From: an uncultured Actinomycetes bacterium
GTDB lineage: Bacteria > Actinomycetota > Actinomycetes > Nanopelagicales > Nanopelagicaceae
Direction of reading: 5' to 3'
Assembly (NCBI GenBank): GCA_903953805.1
Contig: CAJBLC010000034.1
Span: 1 to 20,471 of the forward strand
DNA: 20,471 nt
In this document: piece by piece, positions 16,364 through 20,471 of the stretch
How the letters are laid out: every line of letters begins with the position of its first letter
Numbering within the stretch: the first letter of the stretch is position 1
Notes under the pieces: model-generated
The model's input: the letters and a program-made list of their open reading frames with translations, nothing else
Databases searched by the model: none
What the model was told of the DNA's origin: nothing
Position numbers and translations under genes: made by a program

Positions 16364-17535
16364 TACCCGTTCCATCCCTTCGACGTCATTGCATCTTGGG
16401 TTTTTAGGTTCTTAATTCTGAAGATATAGCGAACCAGCGTTGGTGCCGCGATAAAGAGGACGATAAGTGCTTGAATCACAAGAACGATATCGAGTGGGGT
16501 GGTGGTATTTGCTTGCATAGTTCGGCCACCGGTACGCAACGCTCCGAAGAGCAAAGCGGCTAAGACAGTTCCCATTGGTTTTGCTCGGCCAAGAAGTGCG
16601 ACAGTGATCGCATCGAAACCAAAACTGCCCGCGATATCTGCAGTCAGCGCATATTCACTACCGAGCACATGGACTGCACCACCCAGACCAGCGAGTGCAC
16701 CGCAGAGCGCCATCGTTGCGATCGTTGCATAACCAACGGAGATACCTGCAGTCTTTGCCGCTGAGGCATTGGCACCAACTGCGCGGAATTGGAATCCGAT
16801 TGTGGTGCGATTGAGAAGCCACCAGACAAAGTACGCAGCTGCAAGTGCGATCAAAATTCCGGCATGCAATCTGAAGTTTGCTCCGGCAAGGTGGGGGAGT
16901 TGTGCGCTTGGCGATACTTCCGGTGCGATTGGATCGATACGGCCGTGGCGTAGGAATCGTGTGGTCTTGAGAATCCAGAGAATAAAGAAGCCAGCGATGT
17001 AGTTCATCATGATGGTCACGATTACTTCATGGGCGCCAGTTTTTGCCTTTAAGAGGCCGACAATTCCGCCCCATACCGCTGCTGAGAGAACTCCAGCGAG
17101 AATCGCGAGAGTTACGTGGACGACGGGTGTGAAAGAGAAGTGGAATCCAACATAAGAGGCTGCGATTGCACCAAAGATAAATTGGCCTTGCGCACCAATA
17201 TTGAAGAGGCCTGATTGGAAGGCAAGTGCAACTGCTAAGCCAGTAAGGATAAGCGGAGTTGCGGTAACAATGGTTTCAGAGAGCGGGTAGAGACCCTGTA
17301 AGAAACCATGTCCGTGAGCAAGATTTGGATCGTAGATCGAACCTTGAAAGAGCGCGAGGTAGGCATTGCCTACAGTGGAAAGTGCGGTCGTGATGAACTT
17401 TCCTGGCGAGCTAATGAGCTTGAGGACTTTGGAATCCGAAAAGGCGATCACAAAGCCAGAGATTGCGAAGGCGAGTAGGAATGAGAGTGCCGGAAGGAGA
17501 GTTGAACCAAGTGCCCGGTCTAAGAACTTTTTCAC
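16363..17535 (-). CDS. Nucleoside ABC transporter permease 1 (NupP/YufP-like)
   Basis: First membrane subunit of the nucleoside importer, 390 residues, with a BPD_transp_2 core. Recognisable segments are TATPLILTGLAVALAFQSGLFN, IGAQGQF, KTGAHEVIVTIMMNYIAGF, and GFQFRAVGANASAAKTAGI, which contains the coupling helix that docks on the ATPase. The start is GTG at 17535, overlapping the ATPase stop (GTGA), with AGGAG seven bases upstream. The C-terminal end shares TAATG with permease 2. The two permeases should form a heterodimer served by one double-domain ATPase, as in Bacillus NupNOPQ and lactococcal BmpA-NupABC. Confidence 0.9.
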   Translation of the reverse strand: MKKFLDRALGSTLLPALSFLLAFAISGFVIAFSDSKVLKLISSPGKFITTALSTVGNAYLALFQGSIYDPNLAHGHGFLQGLYPLSETIVTATPLILTGLAVALAFQSGLFNIGAQGQFIFGAIAASYVGFHFSFTPVVHVTLAILAGVLSAAVWGGIVGLLKAKTGAHEVIVTIMMNYIAGFFILWILKTTRFLRHGRIDPIAPEVSPSAQLPHLAGANFRLHAGILIALAAAYFVWWLLNRTTIGFQFRAVGANASAAKTAGISVGYATIATMALCGALAGLGGAVHVLGSEYALTADIAGSFGFDAITVALLGRAKPMGTVLAALLFGALRTGGRTMQANTTTPLDIVLVIQALIVLFIAAPTLVRYIFRIKNLKTQDAMTSKGWNG

Positions 17536-19031
17536 GAAGCAACTCCTGCCATAAGTAGGCCAAGTTTCTCTCGGCTAACGTTCGAATCAACAATTGCCAA
17601 GATCTTGCCGGCATACATCACGGCAATTCGATCGGCTAGAGCGAGGACTTCATCGAGTTCAGTGCTGAAGAGCAGAACAGCGCGACCTGCATCTCGCTCA
17701 GCCAATATGCGCTCATGCACGAATTCAATGGAGCCAACATCAAGGCCACGCGTTGGCTGTGATGCGACGATGAGTTTCACTGGACGCGAGAGTTCACGAG
17801 CAAGAACGACCTTCTGCTTATTTCCACCAGAGAGTGAGGATGCTGGATCCTTCGTTGATTGTGCGCGGATATCAAACTCTTTTGCCTTGAGGTCAGCATC
17901 AGCTGCAACAGCCTTAGGGGAGAGTGAGATGCCCTTGGCAAATGGCTTTTCACGGTGAGTATCTAAGATCAAGTTATCTGCAATAGAGAATGAGGTGATA
18001 AGACCATCATCTTCGCGCGATTCTGGAACGAAGGCGATCCCTTCGTGGAGGGACTGATGAACAGAGAGCCCAACAATCTCCTTTGAACCAAGGAGAATCG
18101 AGCCTTGGACATGATCTTCGAGATTGATGATCGCTTGAGCAAGCTCAGATTGGCCATTGCCTTGAACTCCTGCGATTGCCAGGACTTCTCCACCGCGAAG
18201 GTCGAAGGAGACATCCTTCACGAGTGCACGCCCAGTTGGGTCTGAGACGGTGAGACCTTCGACTTTTAAGACAACCTCATTGATGGCATGTGGTGTTTTA
18301 TCAGGAACCAGATTGACCGAACGACCGACCATGAGCGAGGCAAGTTCTTCTTGTGAAGCAGAAGGTTCGGCGCTACCAACTACCTTGCCACGACGAATAA
18401 CGCTGATGCGATTCGCAATCGCCTTTACTTCACGGAGTTTGTGCGAGATGAAGATGATTGAGGTTCCTTGATCGCGCAGGCGCTTAACAACTTCCAGAAG
18501 CTCATCAGTCTCTTGGGGTGTGAGAACGGCAGTGGGTTCATCCAAAATCAAGATCTTGGCGTCATACATCAGCGCTTTAAGAATCTCGACGCGTTGTTGA
18601 ACGCCGACCGGCAGATCTTCGATGAGAGCATCAGGATCAATTTCAAAACCAAACTCTTCTGCCAATGTCATTAATTTTGTACGAGCTTGATCAAGATCGA
18701 GTTTGCCAACCTTGGAAGTTGACTCATGGCCAAGGACAATATTTTCAAGAACAGTAAAGACGGGGATCAACATAAAGTGCTGGTGGACCATGCCAATTCC
18801 AGCGGCCAAAGCATCGCTTGGTTCATTAATTGCGACGATAGAACCATTAACGCGAATCTCACCCGAGTCTGGCTGTAATAAGCCATAGACAATATTCATT
18901 AAGGTGGATTTACCGGCACCATTTTCGCCCAAGATCGCAAGGATCTCACCATCTCCTACAGAGAGGTCGATAGCGTCATTAGCGACAAGTGAACCGAAAC
19001 TCTTCGTGATGCCTTTGAGTTCGAGAGACAC
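17532..19031 (-). CDS. Nucleoside ABC transporter ATP-binding protein, two ABC domains (NupO-like)
   Basis: Drives nucleoside import; 499 residues with two nucleotide-binding domains. Domain 1 (about 1-235) has Walker A GENGAGKST (35-43), Q-loop Gln84, a degenerate signature LPVGVQQRVE (140-149) and Walker B ILILDEP (160-166). Domain 2 (about 250-499) has GVQGNGQSE in place of Walker A, with the lysine replaced by Gln. It also has a good LSGGNKQKV signature, and SQPTRGLD, which lacks the catalytic glutamate. One competent and one degenerate site is the norm for this sugar/nucleoside subfamily, so this is not damage. The start is GTG at 19031, with AAGGG seven bases upstream. It is separated from the binding-protein gene by a strong terminator. 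Substrate assignment rests on its neighbours. Confidence 0.93.
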   Translation of the reverse strand: MSLELKGITKSFGSLVANDAIDLSVGDGEILAILGENGAGKSTLMNIVYGLLQPDSGEIRVNGSIVAINEPSDALAAGIGMVHQHFMLIPVFTVLENIVLGHESTSKVGKLDLDQARTKLMTLAEEFGFEIDPDALIEDLPVGVQQRVEILKALMYDAKILILDEPTAVLTPQETDELLEVVKRLRDQGTSIIFISHKLREVKAIANRISVIRRGKVVGSAEPSASQEELASLMVGRSVNLVPDKTPHAINEVVLKVEGLTVSDPTGRALVKDVSFDLRGGEVLAIAGVQGNGQSELAQAIINLEDHVQGSILLGSKEIVGLSVHQSLHEGIAFVPESREDDGLITSFSIADNLILDTHREKPFAKGISLSPKAVAADADLKAKEFDIRAQSTKDPASSLSGGNKQKVVLARELSRPVKLIVASQPTRGLDVGSIEFVHERILAERDAGRAVLLFSTELDEVLALADRIAVMYAGKILAIVDSNVSREKLGLLMAGVAS

Positions 19032-19054
19032 GTATCAGCCCTTCATCATTGAAT

Positions 19055-19069
19055 GTGCGAGAGACGCAC
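19055..19069 (-). other. Small hairpin in the leader of the ABC ATPase gene
   Basis: GTGCG and CGCAC form a perfect 5-bp inverted repeat around AGAGA, 24 bases before the GTG start and outside its Shine-Dalgarno sequence. It could be an operator half-site pair, a processing site that stabilises the downstream mRNA after read-through, or chance. Confidence 0.25.
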
Positions 19070-19105
19070 GCTAAATCATTATCTGAATCATAATCGGATT
19101 GAGAG

Positions 19106-19143
19106 AAAAAAAATACGGGGACCTCGTGAGAGGTCCCCGTATT
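19106..19143 (-). terminator. Strong rho-independent terminator after the BMP gene
   Basis: A perfect 14-bp stem: AATACGGGGACCTC (19112-19125) and its exact complement (19130-19143), with the 4-base loop GTGA. On the minus strand it is followed by a run of eight T (19106-19113, the first two bases lying inside the stem). It begins 20 bases past the binding-protein stop and lies 75 bases before the ATPase start, so most transcripts from the upstream promoter should end here. On the plus strand there is no T run beyond the stem, so it acts in one direction only. Confidence 0.93.
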
Positions 19144-19162
19144 CGATACGGTCTTTAACTAA

Positions 19163-20215
19163 TTACTTAGCTGAGAGTGAGCCGTTTGCGATCTTTTCGC
19201 CAATGACCTTAACCTCGAGTTGTAGACGAGATGAGACCTTTGAAGAGAAGTCGTGAAGTGGTGCCATTGAAACGCCCTTGTTCTTGAGAGTTCCAACGTA
19301 TGCAGCATTTGTGAATGTGCCCTTTGCAGTGTCAACGATTGCTGACTTAACAGCAGCTCCGAGACCCTTTGCAACGGTTGTAAGGAGAACTGATCCGAAC
19401 TGTGGAGCTGAGTAGTAACCATCGGTATCAACCCAGACTGTTACTGACTTGCCGCTCTTGATTGACTGACCAGCAGTTGCAGCACCGAGGCCACCAGCTA
19501 CAGGCATGATTACATCTGCACCCTGTTGCTCAAAGCCCTGTGAGAGCTGAAGAGCCTTGTTAGTGCTTGAGAAGTCGCCAACGAATGTTCCAGCTGAAGG
19601 CTTTGCAGGATCCCATCCGAGAACCTTGACGTTCTTGCCCTTAACCTTGTTGTAGTAAGCAACACCCTTAGCGAAGCCATCCATGAAGATAGTCACTGTT
19701 GGGTATGGAGCTCCACCGTATGTTGCCACAACGCCAGTCTTTGAGTAACCAGCAGCAAGGTAGCCAGCCTGGAAGGCAGCTTCATTTGTTGCGAAGGTAA
19801 GACCCTTTACATTTGCAACTGGGTTACATACTGAGTAGTCAGCGTTGCAATCGAGTGCTGAGTCATCGACTACAGCAAACTTAACCTTTGGATTTGCCTT
19901 ACCGGCCTTGACGATTTCTGAGCTAATTGAGAAGCCGACACCAATGATGATTGAGCACTTCTGATCAATGAACTTCTTGATATTTGGTGCGTAATCTGCA
20001 GCTGATGATGATGGAAGGTATGAAACATCAGCGACGCTTGATGCAGCCTGTGCGCCTGCCCATGAACCAGCGTTGAATGAGTGATCATCCACTCCGCCTG
20101 TATCGAGAACTACGCATGCTTTGATCTTTGCAGCATTTGATGCTGGAGCAACAGCTACGCCAGCAACGAGTGTTGCTGCAGCAAGTAGTGTTACTAGCTT
20201 GATTGTCTTCTTCAA
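19163..20215 (-). CDS. BMP-family nucleoside-binding protein of ABC transporter
   Basis: Extracellular substrate-binding protein of the nucleoside importer; 350 residues from a TTG start at 20215. That start is chosen because AGGAGG lies seven bases upstream and it begins a clean signal peptide: MKKTIK, a hydrophobic core, then APASNA before AKIKA. An in-frame ATG at 20314 would add 33 residues that read through the Shine-Dalgarno region and would spoil the signal. Mature-part signatures are DTGGVDDHSFNAGSWAG, GLTFATNEAAFQAGYLA, FMDGFAKGVAYYN and DVIMPVAGG. There are exactly four cysteines (34, 87, 123, 130) and none forms a lipobox, so it does not look like a lipoprotein. A strong terminator follows 20 bases after the stop. 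Confidence 0.9.
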   Translation of the reverse strand: MKKTIKLVTLLAAATLVAGVAVAPASNAAKIKACVVLDTGGVDDHSFNAGSWAGAQAASSVADVSYLPSSSAADYAPNIKKFIDQKCSIIIGVGFSISSEIVKAGKANPKVKFAVVDDSALDCNADYSVCNPVANVKGLTFATNEAAFQAGYLAAGYSKTGVVATYGGAPYPTVTIFMDGFAKGVAYYNKVKGKNVKVLGWDPAKPSAGTFVGDFSSTNKALQLSQGFEQQGADVIMPVAGGLGAATAGQSIKSGKSVTVWVDTDGYYSAPQFGSVLLTTVAKGLGAAVKSAIVDTAKGTFTNAAYVGTLKNKGVSMAPLHDFSSKVSSRLQLEVKVIGEKIANGSLSAK

Positions 20216-20222
20216 GATATTT

Positions 20223-20228
20223 CCTCCT
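20223..20228 (-). promoter_or_regulatory. Ribosome-binding site fixing the TTG start of the BMP gene
   Basis: AGGAGG on the minus strand, followed by seven bases and TTG. It is the strongest Shine-Dalgarno sequence of the nucleoside cluster and decides in favour of the non-ATG start, consistent with the need for an excess of binding protein. Confidence 0.8.
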
Positions 20229-20237
20229 GAGGGATCC

Positions 20238-20250
20238 CCCATCGATTGGG
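20238..20250. promoter_or_regulatory. Imperfect palindrome in the BMP leader resembling the deoC operator
   Basis: The plus strand reads CCCATCGATTGGG, with 4-bp arms (CCCA/TGGG). Its right part ATCGATTGG differs by one base from ATCAATTGG in the palindrome at 11586-11599. It lies just downstream of the proposed BMP -10 element, a location where a bound repressor would block transcription. The resemblance is short and could be chance. Confidence 0.3.
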
Positions 20251-20266
20251 AGAAGGTTGTGGCGCA

Positions 20267-20272
20267 ATAATA
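20267..20272 (-). promoter_or_regulatory. Probable -10 element for the BMP gene
   Basis: TATTAT on the minus strand matches five of six consensus bases and would give a leader of about 45 bases. No good -35 hexamer is found 16-18 bases upstream, so either an activator is needed or the assignment is wrong. The 211-bp gap up to the tRNA holds no coding sequence I can support. Confidence 0.4.
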
Positions 20273-20396
20273 GGCATTATTTATTTCCCGGGCGTTACGA
20301 GGCACTCGAGCCAAGAGCGGGAAAGTCTCAATCTCGACTTTAACTCGCTCTACCTAAGCGTCAAAAAGCGGGATTCGCGCCGCCATTACGCTGTGC

Positions 20397-20402
20397 TGTA
20401 AT
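20397..20402 (+). promoter_or_regulatory. Possible -10 element for tRNA-Tyr
   Basis: TGTAAT (overlapping TAATCT) lies about 25 bases upstream of the mature 5' end of the tRNA, giving a leader of roughly 15-20 bases to be removed by RNase P. The -35 region (TTCGCG, 20374-20379, 17-bp spacing) is poor. Confidence 0.35.
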
Positions 20403-20426
20403 CTTCGCAGGCTGCAGATTGACCCT

Positions 20427-20471
20427 GGCGGGTTGCCCGAGCGGCCAATGGGAGGGGACTGTAAATCCCCC
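20427..20471 (+). tRNA. tRNA-Tyr, anticodon GTA (3' partial)
   Basis: The first 45 bases of a tRNA fold as expected. The acceptor strand GGCGGGT is followed by T8 and G9. The D stem CCC pairs with GGG around the loop GAGCGGCCAAT. The anticodon stem GGGGA pairs with TCCCC, closing the loop CTGTAAA with anticodon GTA at 20461-20463. The D-arm GAGCGGCC is characteristic of class II tRNAs with a long variable arm, as bacterial tRNA-Tyr is. The window ends just after the anticodon stem, so the variable arm, T arm and 3' acceptor strand are missing. Confidence 0.95.

Noticed and set aside
17532..18300. Loss of Walker A Lys and catalytic Glu in the second ABC domain as a sign of a decaying gene
   Set aside because: GVQGNGQSE and SQPTRGLD are the normal degenerate motifs of the second domain in BMP/nucleoside and related sugar ABC ATPases; the frame is intact.
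19079..19105. Imperfect tandem repeat (TTATGATTCAGA / TAATGATTTAGC, minus strand) as an operator before the ATPase gene
   Set aside because: Only nine of twelve AT-rich positions match, within reach of chance. There is no symmetry or second occurrence in the window.
20216..20314. 33-residue N-terminal extension of the BMP protein from the ATG at 20314
   Set aside because: It would translate through the AGGAGG site and put polar residues before the signal peptide. The TTG at 20215 has ideal spacing.
20216..20426. Purine riboswitch or other structured leader upstream of the BMP gene
   Set aside because: I looked for a purine-type three-way junction and conserved loop bases and found none. Only short hairpins near 20230-20250 are visible.

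Overview
The window looks like an ordinary, tightly packed chromosomal segment of an actinobacterium. Base composition is moderate (near half G+C by eye). Genes overlap by one to a few bases almost everywhere, and there is no mobile element, CRISPR array or phage gene. The NuoH-NuoN proteins, the actinobacterial type of BMP substrate-binding protein, an adenosine deaminase with a TDN zinc motif and the compact layout together suggest a streamlined, moderate-GC actinobacterium. The freshwater acI / Nanopelagicales group (Planktophila-like) is my best guess; this is an inference from gene style, not a proven placement.

Region 1 (1-8772, plus strand) is the distal half of the respiratory complex I operon: nuoH (5' end outside the window), nuoI, nuoJ, nuoK, nuoL, nuoM and nuoN. 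A trans-long-chain polyprenyl diphosphate synthase follows, sharing a TAATG stop/start with nuoN. NuoH-N build the membrane arm, including the three antiporter-like proton-pumping subunits, plus the NuoI iron-sulphur subunit. The prenyl synthase probably makes the side chain of the menaquinone that complex I reduces.

Region 2 (8734-11565, minus strand) is a three-gene unit: an NCS1-family nucleobase permease, yajQ and rarD. Its last gene runs tail-to-tail into the prenyl synthase gene with a 39-bp overlap.

Region 3 (11566-20426) is a nucleoside uptake and breakdown locus. deoC (plus strand) diverges from the permease gene across a 65-bp gap that holds a perfect palindrome and two promoters, each placed so that the mRNA would start at the start codon (leaderless). 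Convergent to deoC is a minus-strand cluster: BMP-family nucleoside-binding protein, a strong intrinsic terminator, ABC ATPase, two ABC permeases, cdd, deoA and add. The reconstructed route is import of nucleosides, deamination of cytidine and adenosine (Cdd, Add), phosphorolysis of pyrimidine nucleosides (DeoA), and cleavage of deoxyribose-5-phosphate (DeoC). No phosphopentomutase or purine nucleoside phosphorylase gene lies in the window, so those steps must be supplied elsewhere. The right edge holds the first 45 bases of a tRNA-Tyr gene (GTA anticodon) on the plus strand.

I see no clearly novel system. The most useful observations concern regulation: the leaderless divergent pair with its palindrome, the internal terminator separating the binding-protein gene from its transporter, and a binding protein without a lipobox.
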